This document shows positions 44,163-52,974 of a DNA stretch of 64,000 nt, one piece after another. The notes under the pieces are model-generated. The model saw nothing but the letters and a program-made list of their open reading frames with translations. It searched no databases and was not told the DNA's origin. The position numbers were made by a program, and so were the translations under genes. This stretch comes from Oceanicella actignis (GTDB lineage Bacteria; Pseudomonadota; Alphaproteobacteria; Rhodobacterales; Rhodobacteraceae). The DNA lies in NCBI RefSeq assembly GCF_008124525.1, contig NZ_VNHJ01000011.1, positions 1-64,000 of the forward strand, written 5' to 3'. Each line of letters starts with the position of its first letter. Position 1 is the stretch's first letter.

Positions 44163-44765
44163 ATGTTCACTGGCATCGTCACCGATCTGGGCGAGATCGC
44201 CGCCGTCGAGCGGCGCGCGGGCGACATGCGCGCGCGAATCCTGTGCGATCCGCGCATCGCCGCGGCCGACATCGGCGCCTCGATCGCCTGCGACGGCGTG
44301 TGCCTGACCGTCGTCGCCCATGGGCGCGAGGGCGAACGCGGCTGGTTCGAGGCCGACGTCTCGGCCGAGACGCTGGCGCGCACCAATCTGGGGCGCTGGA
44401 CTCCGGGCCGGCGCGTGAATCTCGAACGCGCGCTGCGCGTGGGCGACGAGCTGGGCGGGCATATCGTCTCGGGGCATGTGGACGGGCTGGCGCGCATCGA
44501 GTCCATGACCCCCGACGGCGACTCGACGCGCGTGCGCCTGACCGCCCCCCACGCGCTGGCCCGCTTCATCGCGCCCAAGGGATCGGTGGCGCTGAACGGC
44601 GTCTCGCTGACGGTGAACGAGGTCGAGGGCGACTCGTTCGGCGTCAACATCATCCCCCACACGCGCGAGCGCACCACCTGGTCCGAGGCGCGCCCCGGCG
44701 ACGAGGCGAATCTGGAGATCGACACCCTCGCGCGCTATGTCGCGCGCCTGGCCGAGGCCGGCTGA
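44163..44765 (+). CDS. ribE: Riboflavin synthase alpha chain
   Basis: 200 residues made of two similar lumazine-binding barrels. MFTGIVTDLGEI opens the first, IACDGVCLTVV closes its site, and GGHIVSGHVDG then VALNGVSLTVNEV mark the second. It dismutates 6,7-dimethyl-8-ribityllumazine to riboflavin. ribD, often just upstream in related genomes, is absent. ribBX follows after a 340-base gap. Confidence 0.95.
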   Translation: MFTGIVTDLGEIAAVERRAGDMRARILCDPRIAAADIGASIACDGVCLTVVAHGREGERGWFEADVSAETLARTNLGRWTPGRRVNLERALRVGDELGGHIVSGHVDGLARIESMTPDGDSTRVRLTAPHALARFIAPKGSVALNGVSLTVNEVEGDSFGVNIIPHTRERTTWSEARPGDEANLEIDTLARYVARLAEAG

Positions 44766-44999
44766 GCCGCCCCGCCGGCGCGCATCCGGCCGCCAGGGGC
44801 GCCGCCCCGGCCCGCCGCCCCGACCCGCCGCCCCGCCCCGCCGATCCCCGCGAAGCCCCCTCGGCCCGTCTTGCGCGGCGCCGGCGCGCGGCCGGGACCG
44901 TCCCCCGGCGGCGGCCCGCGCGGGGCGATAGGTTCTGGCCTTCGCCCGCGCGCCGCGCTATCTGGCCCTGACCGGGCCGCGCGCCGCGCCGGGACGCGG

Positions 45000-45090
45000 C
45001 CCGACACGACCGCCCAGGACCGACGCCCGACACGACCGCCCAGGACCAACGCCCGAGACCGACGCCCGAGACCGACGCCCGAGACCACCG
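45000..45090. repeat. Seven-copy 13-bp tandem array before ribBX
   Basis: 91 bases are exactly seven contiguous 13-base units. The consensus is CCCGAGACCGACG. Units 1 and 3 read CCCGACACGACCG, units 2 and 4 CCCAGGACCGACG or one base different, and units 5 and 6 match the consensus. A 26-bp higher-order period is therefore visible in the first half. The array ends directly at the AAGGA binding site of ribBX. Confidence 0.95.
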
Positions 45091-45105
45091 AAGGATCCGC
45101 GCCCC

Positions 45106-46224
45106 ATGACCGCCGACGACCTGCGCTCCGCCATCTCTCCGATCGAGGAGATCATCGAGGACGCCCGCAACGGGCGCATGTTCATCCTTGTCGATCACGA
45201 GGACCGCGAGAACGAGGGCGACCTGGTCATCCCCGCCCAGATGGCAACGCCCGAGGCCATCAACTTCATGGCCAAGCACGGGCGCGGCCTGATCTGCCTG
45301 GCGATGACGGGCGAGCGGCTCGACAAGCTCGGCCTGCCGATGATGGCGGCGTCGAATCAGTCGCGCCACGAGACCGCCTTCACCACCTCGATCGAGGCGC
45401 GCGAGGGCGTGACCACCGGCATCTCGGCCCATGACCGCGCGCGCACCATCGCCGTGGCCATCGATCCCCAGAGCGGCCCGCAGGACATCGCCACCCCCGG
45501 CCACGTCTTCCCGCTGCGCGCGCGCGAGGGCGGCGTGCTGGTGCGCGCGGGCCATACCGAGGCGGCGGTGGACGTGGCGCGGCTGGCCGGGCTCAACCCC
45601 TCGGGCGTGATCTGCGAGATCATGAACGACGACGGCACCATGGCCCGCCTGCCCGACCTCGTGGAGTTCGCGCGCAAGCATGGGCTCAAGATCGGCGCGA
45701 TCTCGGACCTGATCGCCTATCGCCGCCGCCACGACCACCTGGTGCGCGAAACCGCCGTGCGTCCGGTGCGCTCGCTGCATGGCGGAGACTGGCTGCTGCA
45801 CGTCTTCACCAACGAGCTCGACGGCGCCGAGCACCTGGCGCTGACCAAGGGCGACCTGTCCGACGGCGGCCCGGTCATGGTGCGCATGCATGTCGAGAAC
45901 CCGATCGACGACCTCTTCGCCATCCATCCCGAGCGCCACGGCCAGCTCCAGGGCGCCATGCGCATGATCGCCGCCGAGGGGCGCGGCGCGGTGGTGCTGC
46001 TGCGCCCGCGCGCGCCCGGCGCGCTGACGGCGCAGGTGCTGGGGCGCGACGGCCACGCCGCCGGCGCGCTGCGCGAATACGGCGTCGGGGCGCAGATCCT
46101 CGGCGCGCTCGGCGTCGCCGAGATGATCCTGCTGACCAATTCGCCCGCGCCCAAGGTCATCGGGCTCGAAGGCTACGGGCTGTCGATCGTCCGCACCCAA
46201 CCCATCGCGAGCAAGGAAGACTGA
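45106..46224 (+). CDS. ribB: 3,4-dihydroxy-2-butanone-4-phosphate synthase, RibBX type with degenerate cyclohydrolase half
   Basis: 372 residues. The N-terminal RibB domain (about 1-210) has the metal and substrate motif [25 protein letters not shown] and [14 protein letters not shown]. It makes the four-carbon unit of riboflavin from ribulose-5-phosphate. The C-terminal half aligns with GTP cyclohydrolase II ([16 protein letters not shown]) but lacks the three zinc cysteines and the usual catalytic stretch, so cyclohydrolase activity is not expected. Proteins of this build are called RibBX. It is followed by ribH one base after the stop. Confidence 0.92.
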   Translation: MTADDLRSAISPIEEIIEDARNGRMFILVDHEDRENEGDLVIPAQMATPEAINFMAKHGRGLICLAMTGERLDKLGLPMMAASNQSRHETAFTTSIEAREGVTTGISAHDRARTIAVAIDPQSGPQDIATPGHVFPLRAREGGVLVRAGHTEAAVDVARLAGLNPSGVICEIMNDDGTMARLPDLVEFARKHGLKIGAISDLIAYRRRHDHLVRETAVRPVRSLHGGDWLLHVFTNELDGAEHLALTKGDLSDGGPVMVRMHVENPIDDLFAIHPERHGQLQGAMRMIAAEGRGAVVLLRPRAPGALTAQVLGRDGHAAGALREYGVGAQILGALGVAEMILLTNSPAPKVIGLEGYGLSIVRTQPIASKED

Positions 46225-46225
46225 C

Positions 46226-46765
46226 ATGGCCTCGCATGAAGAGCACGGCGCCCTTCCCGCGCCCCGGCTGAGCCCCGCGCCGCGCGTGCTGATCGTGGCG
46301 GCGCCCTTCTACCGCCGCATCGCCGACGACCTGATCGCGGGCGCGCGCGCCGCGCTCGAGGCGGCCGGCGCGACGCATGAGCTGGTCGAGGTGCCCGGCG
46401 CGCTCGAGATCCCCACCGCCATCCGCCTGGCCGCGCGCGCCGGGCGCTTCGACGGCTTCGTGGCGCTGGGCTGCGTCATCCGCGGCGAGACGACCCATTA
46501 CGAGACCGTGTGCAACGACAGCTCGCGCGGGCTGACGCTGCTCGGGCTCGAGGGGCTGTGCATCGGCAACGGCATCCTGACGGTCGAGAACATGGCCCAG
46601 GCCGAGGTCCGCGCCGACCCCGCGCGCATGAACAAGGGCGGCGGCGCGGCCGAGGCGGCGCTGCACCTCATCGCGCTGGCGCGCCGCTTCCGCCCCGCCC
46701 GCATCGGCGAGGGCGTGCAGATCGCGCAAGCGGCCGGCGGGCCGGACGCGGAGGGGCTGGCATGA
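46226..46765 (+). CDS. ribH: 6,7-dimethyl-8-ribityllumazine synthase
   Basis: 179 residues. VLIVAAPFYRRIADDLI, VEVPGALEIPTAI, FVALGCVIRGETTHYE, GNGILTVENMAQAEVRA and the late Lys-Gly-Gly are diagnostic. It condenses the RibB product with the pyrimidine intermediate. The stop overlaps the nusB ATG. Confidence 0.95.
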   Translation: MASHEEHGALPAPRLSPAPRVLIVAAPFYRRIADDLIAGARAALEAAGATHELVEVPGALEIPTAIRLAARAGRFDGFVALGCVIRGETTHYETVCNDSSRGLTLLGLEGLCIGNGILTVENMAQAEVRADPARMNKGGGAAEAALHLIALARRFRPARIGEGVQIAQAAGGPDAEGLA

Positions 46766-47283
46766 GCGCCCCGATCGACGCCCCCGAGCCCCCCGCCGCG
46801 CCCGAGGATCGCCCCGATCCGCGGCTCGAGCGGCGCCTCGCCCGCTCGGCGGCGCGGCTCGCGGCGGTGCAGGCGCTGTTCCAGATGGAGGCCACCGGCG
46901 CCGACATGCGCGCCGTGCAGGCCGAGTTCGAGACCCACCGCCTCGGCCAGCGCATCGACGACGTCGAATATCGCGAGGCCGACATCGCCCTGTTCCGCTC
47001 GCTTCTGGCCGGCGCGGTGACGCGGCAGATCGAGATCGACCAGATCACCGACCAGGCGCTGGTCGAGCGCTGGCCGCTGGGGCGCATCGACCCGACGCTG
47101 CGCGCGCTGTTCCGCGCCGCCGGCGCCGAGCTGCTGACCGGAAGCCGCACGCCGCACAAGGTCGTCATCAACGAATTCGTCGACGTCGCCAAGGCCTTCT
47201 ATCCCGAGGGCAAAGAGGCGCGTTTCGTCAACGCGGTGCTCGACCACATGGCGCGCCGCATCCGCCCCGACGCCTTCGCCTGA
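46762..47283 (+). CDS. nusB: Transcription antitermination factor NusB
   Basis: 173 residues with a 27-residue Pro-rich N-terminal tail, then RSAARLAAVQALFQME, LLAGAVTRQIEIDQ, NEFVDVAKAFYPEGKEARFVNAVLDH. NusB with NusE supports antitermination at rRNA operons. The ribH-nusB pairing is widely conserved. The ATG overlaps ribH (ATGA). Confidence 0.94.
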   Translation: MSAPIDAPEPPAAPEDRPDPRLERRLARSAARLAAVQALFQMEATGADMRAVQAEFETHRLGQRIDDVEYREADIALFRSLLAGAVTRQIEIDQITDQALVERWPLGRIDPTLRALFRAAGAELLTGSRTPHKVVINEFVDVAKAFYPEGKEARFVNAVLDHMARRIRPDAFA

Positions 47284-47404
47284 CGCGGGCGCGAGCGGGG
47301 GCCGGACGCGGCCGAGGACGCGGGCGCGCCCCCGGCGCCGCGCTCAACGCCCATCGGTCGTCTTCGCCGCCGCGCCCTCGGCGCGGCTGCGCCGCAGTCG
47401 CCGC

Positions 47405-47420
47405 GCGCGCCAAGGCGCGC
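47405..47420. terminator. GC hairpin after nusB
   Basis: GCGCGCC, AA, GGCGCGC, a 7-bp stem in the gap between convergent nusB and the membrane glycosyltransferase gene. No T-run. Confidence 0.35.
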
Positions 47421-47430
47421 AGGCAGGGGC

Positions 47431-49407
47431 TCAGCGCCCCTCGGCCGCGCGCGCCCCATCCTTCGCGGGCGCATCCCGAAAGACCTCGACCATGCCGAAG
47501 CCCGGCTGCGTCTCGGGCCCCGTCGGCCTTGCACGCAGGCCGGGCTGAAGCGAAAGGACGTAGGTCCAGAACAGTTCGTCCGCGAACACCCGCCGCCCCT
47601 CGTCGAACGCCCGGTCGATCGGCCGCCGATCCAGATCCAGCGCATCCCGCGTCGTGCGACGCAGATTGTAAAGCTGGCCGTGCCGCAGGAAACGGTCGGC
47701 GAAGCTTTGCGGGTGAAAGGTGAGCAGCAGCGCATCGTCGGGCAGATCCGAGTGCAAGGCGGCGAGCTGAACGGCCGCTTCGCGCCGTGCGAAGCTCATG
47801 CGCAGGTCGTAGAGATGCGCCGTGACCGCCCCCGCGACCACGCCCACGGCCGCCGCGCCCAGGGCGGCGCGGGCCGCGACGCGTCGCGCCGACGCGCCAA
47901 GCGGCGCCAACGCCGCGGCGCCGAACGCGGCCGCAGCCAGCCCCGCCTGCCTGGACAGCGACAGCATCGCATAGGGCGCCGCCGCGGCCCCGCTCGCAAG
48001 CCCGAAGGCCATCGAAGCCGCCGTCGCTCCCAGAACCGCCGCCGCCGTCAGGCGCAGCGCGCGGGGTTCGGGCCGCCCCGCGATCCGCGCAAGGCGCCGC
48101 GCCCCGACCGCCGCCGCCACCGCCGCGAAGGCCAGAGCCGGCGTCAGGTAGCGCATGTTGCTGGCCAGCCCCCCGTGCCATTCAAGCCAGACGAAAGGCG
48201 CGGCCCATGTCGCCAGCGCCAGCAGGCACAGCGCAACGCCCCGCCTCTCGGCGCCCGGCGCGGCCAGCGAAGGCAGCGCCGCCGCGCACAGCCCGATCCA
48301 TGGCGCGCCTTGCAAGAGCGCCTTCTTGTAATGCCCGACGAAGGTCAGATAGCCCGCGGCGTCGCGCATGATGCGCGCCTCTTCGTCCGCGCGCGAATAG
48401 GCGCCGATGTCGATCAGGATCGCATGCGCGCCCTGCGCCGCCCGCGCCAACGCCGCCCACAGCGCGTGCGGCGCGGCCAGCGCCGCGCCCAGCCCCGCGG
48501 CGGCCAGAACGCCCAGGGCGGCCGCCATCGCCTTCCCCGGCGCCGCGCCGCGCGCGCGCAGCGCCCGCCAAAGCGTCGCCGCCCCCAGCGCCGACAGGAC
48601 CGCCAGCGCCGGGCCCATATGCGCGGCAGGATCCACCCCGCCCTCGCGCCCCACGCCGTAGCTGACCGGGTTGAGCGTGCCGAAACGCTGGAAATTGGCC
48701 CATGAGGACAGCGCCAGAACCGGCGCCGCCCCGAGCGCTCCCCAGGCCAGCAGCGCAAGCGGCGCGCGCGCGCACAGCACGGCCCAGAGCAACAATGCCG
48801 GCGCAAGCAGGCCGACATCCAGCCGCATCGACAGCCCCACCGCGCCGATCAGCCCCGCCAAGGCCGCCCCGCGCGCCCGCGCCCGCCCCTCGCGCGCCTC
48901 GGCCTCGAAGAACAGCGCCGCCGAGACCGCCGCCGCGCCCGCGGACGCGCCATGCGGCCAGAGCCCGGTCGCGTATTCGACCAGATGACTGGCCAGCGCC
49001 AGCGTCGCGGCGGCCGCGAAGGCCCAGCGCCGATCCCCCAGCGTGCCAAGCGCCAGCCGCCAGCACCCCCACACCATCGCCAGCGCCCCCAGCGCGTTGA
49101 CGACGAAGAACCCCCGCAGCCCCAGCAGCGCGTCGAACGGCGCCGCCAGCAGCGCAAAGCCCAACGGATATTGCGGCGTCAGCCCCCGCGGCCCCTCGAC
49201 AAGGAACCAGAGCTTGAGCTCCTCGGCGCCGAGATCGGCGAAACCGTTGTCGAACACGGGCCAGGCGCCCTGCCAGATCCGGCGCGCGGAAACGATGTAG
49301 AAGAAATCGTCCACCGTGAATGGACCCGCCGGCGCCGCGGCCAGCGCCAGCCACAGCCAGAACGCCGCCAACGCGGCGAACGCCGCCGTCGTGAGTCTTT
49401 CGCTCAT
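47431..49407 (-). CDS. GT-C-like integral membrane protein, putative lipid-linked sugar transferase
   Basis: 658 residues with about 12 hydrophobic helices over residues 5-500, then a soluble C-terminal segment. The first outer loop holds an acidic pair (GPFTVDDFFYI), a feature of GT-C glycosyltransferases of the PMT/ArnT group, and QYPLGFALLAAP follows. These enzymes move sugars from polyprenyl-phosphate donors on the periplasmic face. Donor and acceptor cannot be read. It is divergent from a GGDEF-EAL gene, so a link to cyclic-di-GMP-controlled surface sugars is conceivable but unproven. Confidence 0.65.
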   Translation of the reverse strand: MSERLTTAAFAALAAFWLWLALAAAPAGPFTVDDFFYIVSARRIWQGAWPVFDNGFADLGAEELKLWFLVEGPRGLTPQYPLGFALLAAPFDALLGLRGFFVVNALGALAMVWGCWRLALGTLGDRRWAFAAAATLALASHLVEYATGLWPHGASAGAAAVSAALFFEAEAREGRARARGAALAGLIGAVGLSMRLDVGLLAPALLLWAVLCARAPLALLAWGALGAAPVLALSSWANFQRFGTLNPVSYGVGREGGVDPAAHMGPALAVLSALGAATLWRALRARGAAPGKAMAAALGVLAAAGLGAALAAPHALWAALARAAQGAHAILIDIGAYSRADEEARIMRDAAGYLTFVGHYKKALLQGAPWIGLCAAALPSLAAPGAERRGVALCLLALATWAAPFVWLEWHGGLASNMRYLTPALAFAAVAAAVGARRLARIAGRPEPRALRLTAAAVLGATAASMAFGLASGAAAAPYAMLSLSRQAGLAAAAFGAAALAPLGASARRVAARAALGAAAVGVVAGAVTAHLYDLRMSFARREAAVQLAALHSDLPDDALLLTFHPQSFADRFLRHGQLYNLRRTTRDALDLDRRPIDRAFDEGRRVFADELFWTYVLSLQPGLRARPTGPETQPGFGMVEVFRDAPAKDGARAAEGR

Positions 49408-49434
49408 GCCCGCCCCGTCCAAGCAACGCCTGTT

Positions 49435-49451
49435 GGCGTCTTGTTTACGCC
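49435..49451. promoter_or_regulatory. Short inverted repeat between divergent genes
   Basis: GGCGT, seven bases, ACGCC in the AT-richest part of the 144-base gap between the glycosyltransferase-like and GGDEF-EAL genes. It could be an operator shared by both promoters. The arms are only 5 bp. Confidence 0.25.
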
Positions 49452-49551
49452 TTGTGCCGAGAATGTCCCGGAAACGCCGCGCGCGATAGAAGATCGCGGC
49501 TGCGGGGGTCAAGCCCGCCGCCCTGCCGCGCCCCTCGAAGGATCTTCTTGC

Positions 49552-51492
49552 GTGAGCAGACTGACCGCAACCCTCGTCGCAACCATGCTCGTCGTCGCCG
49601 TCTCGCTGAGCGGCGGCCTGTTCCTGGTGCGCCACCTCGGAGCGAAGGCCTTCGCGGCGCGGATCTGCGCGGAACAGATGGAAGCCGCGCTGGGCGCGGC
49701 CCAGGCGATGCGCGCGGACGTGGAGGAAATGAAATCGGCCGATGCGGGCGAGGCCCTTCGCGCGCGGCTCGGCGCTCATGCGCGCGAGGCGGCTGCGCGG
49801 CTCGGCGCCCTGTCCGCGGCCATGGCCGATCGCGACCCGAGCGATCCGCTCGCCCGCATCTACCTCGCGCGCGAGGACGGCGCCGCGGCGCTGGCGCGGC
49901 GTCTGCTCGATGGCGCGCAGGCCCCGGCGCCGGATGCGCTCGAGCGCGATCTGGACGCGCTCATCGCCCGGCTGGAACAGGCGCGCCCGATCCACCGGCA
50001 AGAGGCGGAGCGATCGCGATTCGCCGCGCGCGTCGCCTGGCACGGCGCGGCCCTCGGCGTGCCCGCGATCCTCGCCCTCCTGGCGGTGTTCGCGGTCGGC
50101 CCCGCCCTCAGCCGCATCGAGACCCGCGCGCGCCGGCTCGAGGAGGAAACCGCGCGCAGCATGCGCCTTGCCAATCTCGACCCCGTGACCGGCCTGGCCA
50201 ATCGCCGCCGTCTGCTCAAGAGCGCAAGGGATCTGGCGACGCGCGCGGCGGCCGCAAGAACCGGCGTCGCGGCGCTGCGCATCGACATCGACCGCTTCCG
50301 CAGCCTCAACCAGGCCTGGGGGCACGCCGTCGCCGATCAGGTCCTTCGCCATGTCGCGCGCATCCTCCGCGCCGAGGCGCGCGCGGACGACGTGCTCGCC
50401 CGCGCCGGCGCGGACGAGTTCTACGTCATCGCCATGGGCGAGGATGCGGTCGAGCGCCTCAACCAGCTGGCCGAACGCGCCATCGCGCGCCTGGCCGAAC
50501 CCATGGCGGCCGCGGACAGGTCGGTGGGCGAGATCCGCGTGGCAGCGCGGGCGGGGATCGCGGCGGCGCTGCCCAAGGCCGATCAGTCCGAGAGGACGGC
50601 CGAGCAGCTGCTCGTCTCGGCCGACGCGGCGCTGGCCGCCGCGAAGACCGCCCGGACGCGGATCGAGATCCTGTCCGATGGCGGGCGCGAGCAGATCGAG
50701 CGCCGCCGCCGCATGCTGTCCGAGCTGCGCGAAGCCATCGCGCAATCGCAGATCGAACCGTGGTTCCAGCCCCAGATCTGCGCGCGCACGGGCCGGACGC
50801 TGGGCTTCGAAAGCCTCATGCGCTGGCGCCATCCCGAACAGGGCGTTCTGGCGCCCGGGGCGTTCCTGGCCCTGGCCGAGGAAAGCGGTCTGATCGATCA
50901 GATGGGAGAGCTGTGCGCGCGCCGCGCCCTGGCGGCATGCGCCGCCTGGCGCGCCGAGGGGCTGTTCTCGGGCCGCGTCGCGCTCAACGTCTCGGCGCGC
51001 GAACTGCGCGACGCGCAATTCGTCGACAAGCTGGCCTGGGACGTCGAAGGCGCCGGCCTGCGCCCCGAGGACGTCGCCGTCGAGATCCTGGAATCGGCGC
51101 TGATCGACGACGATTCGGACCCGATCATCCGCAACGTCGCCGCGCTGGCCGCGGTCGGCTTCTCGATCGAGCTCGACGATTTCGGCACCGGCCACGCATC
51201 GATCTCGAACCTGCAGAAGTTCCGCGTCGACCGAATCAAGATCGATCGCGGCTTCATCTCGGGCCTCGACCGCTCGGCGCGCAAGCGCAAGCTGGCGGCG
51301 GCGATGATCGGCCTCGCGCGCTCGCTCGAGATCGAGGCGCTGGCCGAAGGCGTCGAAACCGCCGAGGAGCGGCGCATCCTGACCGAGATGGGCTGCGACC
51401 TGCTCCAGGGCTTCGGAATCGCCCGCCCCATGCCCGCCCACATGGCGCGCGCCTGGCTGCTCGGGCGCCGCCCCGCCGTCGCGGCGTCCTGA
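49552..51492 (+). CDS. Membrane GGDEF-EAL protein, probable cyclic-di-GMP phosphodiesterase
   Basis: 646 residues. A first membrane helix (about 5-25), a periplasmic helical sensor region to about 160 and a second helix (about 165-190) are followed by a GGDEF domain. Its signature reads GADEF (286-290), so cyclase activity is doubtful. The EAL domain keeps FESL (E420), NVSAREL, ELDDFGTGHAS, IKIDRGFI and ALAEGVET, all needed for hydrolysis. Degradation of c-di-GMP, perhaps GTP-regulated, is therefore the likely role. The GTG start has AAGGA nine bases upstream. Confidence 0.88.
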   Translation: MSRLTATLVATMLVVAVSLSGGLFLVRHLGAKAFAARICAEQMEAALGAAQAMRADVEEMKSADAGEALRARLGAHAREAAARLGALSAAMADRDPSDPLARIYLAREDGAAALARRLLDGAQAPAPDALERDLDALIARLEQARPIHRQEAERSRFAARVAWHGAALGVPAILALLAVFAVGPALSRIETRARRLEEETARSMRLANLDPVTGLANRRRLLKSARDLATRAAAARTGVAALRIDIDRFRSLNQAWGHAVADQVLRHVARILRAEARADDVLARAGADEFYVIAMGEDAVERLNQLAERAIARLAEPMAAADRSVGEIRVAARAGIAAALPKADQSERTAEQLLVSADAALAAAKTARTRIEILSDGGREQIERRRRMLSELREAIAQSQIEPWFQPQICARTGRTLGFESLMRWRHPEQGVLAPGAFLALAEESGLIDQMGELCARRALAACAAWRAEGLFSGRVALNVSARELRDAQFVDKLAWDVEGAGLRPEDVAVEILESALIDDDSDPIIRNVAALAAVGFSIELDDFGTGHASISNLQKFRVDRIKIDRGFISGLDRSARKRKLAAAMIGLARSLEIEALAEGVETAEERRILTEMGCDLLQGFGIARPMPAHMARAWLLGRRPAVAAS

Positions 51493-51828
51493 GCGCCGGC
51501 GCGGCGCCCGGGCGGCGGCGCATGCCGCGGCGCCCTGCGCCTGCGCGAACGCCCGGCGTGGCCCGCCCGCGCATGCGCATCGCCGCCCGCCGCCCCGCGG
51601 GTCTCCGGCGCGGGCCGGGCTCGCGACCCGCCCGCCGCAGACCATCCCTCGCCGGGCGCGGCGTCGGCGCCGCGCATGCGGGCCTTGCGGGCCGCGGCCG
51701 CATCCCTCGTCGACGCCGGAAAGGACGGCGCCGCCGATCGCCGGAGACGAATCTCCTGCGCGGATCGGCGAAGAACGGACCGCGACGGCGGCCAAGGAAC
51801 CCGCCGCGCCGCGGCGGCGGCGCGCAGC
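51493..51828. other. Gene-free spacer between two convergent genes
   Basis: About 335 bases. A small GGAGA-CGAA-TCTCC hairpin is visible near 51740. I see no supported gene or T-run terminator. Confidence 0.45.
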
Positions 51829-52293
51829 CTAGAGCGCGCGGCGGCCGTAAAGCGCCTCGGCGCGGCTTTCGAAGGCGCGCACGATGCGCTGCATCGCCTC
51901 GTTGAACACCATCCCGATCAGCGCCTGCAGCACCGAGGAGCGGAACTCGAAATCGACGAAGAAATCGATCTCGCAGCTGCCCGGCTCGACCTCGACGAAG
52001 CGCCAGTGATTGCGCAGATGGCGAAAGGGGCCGTCCAGATACTCGACGTCGATGCGCCGCTCGTCGGGGCGCAGCGTCACGCGGCTGCCGAAGCGCTCGC
52101 GAAACACCTTGAACGAGATGACCAGGTCCGCTTCCATCACCTCGACGCCGGGCTCGTCGCCCGGCCGGCGCGAACGCACCCGCGCCGCCTCGCACCAGGG
52201 CAGGAACTCGGGATAGGATTTCACGTCGGCGATCAGCGCATACATCTCGGCCGCGGAGTAGGGAACGCGGCGCTTCTCGGCGTGAGTCGGCAT
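51829..52293 (-). CDS. COQ10/RatA-like START-domain protein
   Basis: 154 residues. VPYSAAEMYALIADVKSYPEFLPWCEAARV is the classic opening of the polyketide-cyclase/COQ10 group. DFEFRSSVLQALIG and the helical FNEAMQRIVRAFESRA close the fold. Members bind ubiquinone or similar lipids. The E. coli relative RatA was described as inhibiting ribosome association. Here a coenzyme-Q binding role is more likely for an alphaproteobacterium, by analogy. Confidence 0.85.
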   Translation of the reverse strand: MPTHAEKRRVPYSAAEMYALIADVKSYPEFLPWCEAARVRSRRPGDEPGVEVMEADLVISFKVFRERFGSRVTLRPDERRIDVEYLDGPFRHLRNHWRFVEVEPGSCEIDFFVDFEFRSSVLQALIGMVFNEAMQRIVRAFESRAEALYGRRAL

Positions 52294-52419
52294 GATGGCT
52301 CCGTGCGTGCGGTCGCGGCCGCGCATCGATACCCCCGCGCCCCCCGCGCCTTCAACCCCTTTCCACCGCCGCCCCGATGAGGCAAAACGCGCCCAGGCCC
52401 CCCAGCGCCGGAGAAACGG

Positions 52420-52974
52420 ATGACCGACAAGCCCTATGTGATCGACCAGATGATCTCGGCCAAGGAGATCGCCGCCCGCGTCGAGGGGTTGGCGCGCGAG
52501 ATCACCGCGCATTTCAAGGACACCGAGAAGCTGATCGTCATCGGCCTGCTGCGCGGCAGCTTCGTGTTCATCGCCGATCTTGCGCGCGAGCTGGACCTGC
52601 CGGTCGAGATCGACTTCATCGAGGCCTCGTCCTACGGCAACGCGACCGAGTCGAGCCGCGAGGTGCGCATCCTCAAGGACCTGCGCGGCGAGATCGAGGG
52701 CAAGGACGTGCTGGTCGTCGAGGACATCGTCGACACCGGCTTCACGCTCCATCACGTGCTGCACCTTTTGCGCGCGCGCAATCCGCGCCGGCTCGAGGTC
52801 TGCGCGCTGCTCGACAAGCCCGCGCGGCGCGAGGTGGACGTGACCGCGCGCTTCATCGGCTTCCAGATCCCCGACGAGTTCGTCGTCGGCTATGGCATCG
52901 ACTTCGCCCAGCGCAACCGCAACCTGAGCTACATCGGCAAGGTGCGCTTCATCGAGCCGCCCGCCGAGGGCTGA
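52420..52974 (+). CDS. hpt: Hypoxanthine phosphoribosyltransferase
   Basis: 184 residues. The PRPP-binding motif is [13 protein letters not shown] (about 104-116). [16 protein letters not shown] and the C-terminal VGYGIDF loop are conserved. It salvages hypoxanthine and guanine to nucleotides. GGAGAA precedes the ATG. Its last 46 bases overlap the end of the convergent oxyR gene. Confidence 0.94.
   Translation: MTDKPYVIDQMISAKEIAARVEGLAREITAHFKDTEKLIVIGLLRGSFVFIADLARELDLPVEIDFIEASSYGNATESSREVRILKDLRGEIEGKDVLVVEDIVDTGFTLHHVLHLLRARNPRRLEVCALLDKPARREVDVTARFIGFQIPDEFVVGYGIDFAQRNRNLSYIGKVRFIEPPAEG

Noticed and set aside
44766-45105. FMN riboswitch before the riboflavin genes
   Set aside because: The conserved blocks of the RFN element as I know them are absent here and before ribE. 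Only the 13-bp array stands out.
47284-47430. Short gene after nusB
   Set aside because: Only hairpin-forming GC sequence between two convergent genes. No start with a binding site.
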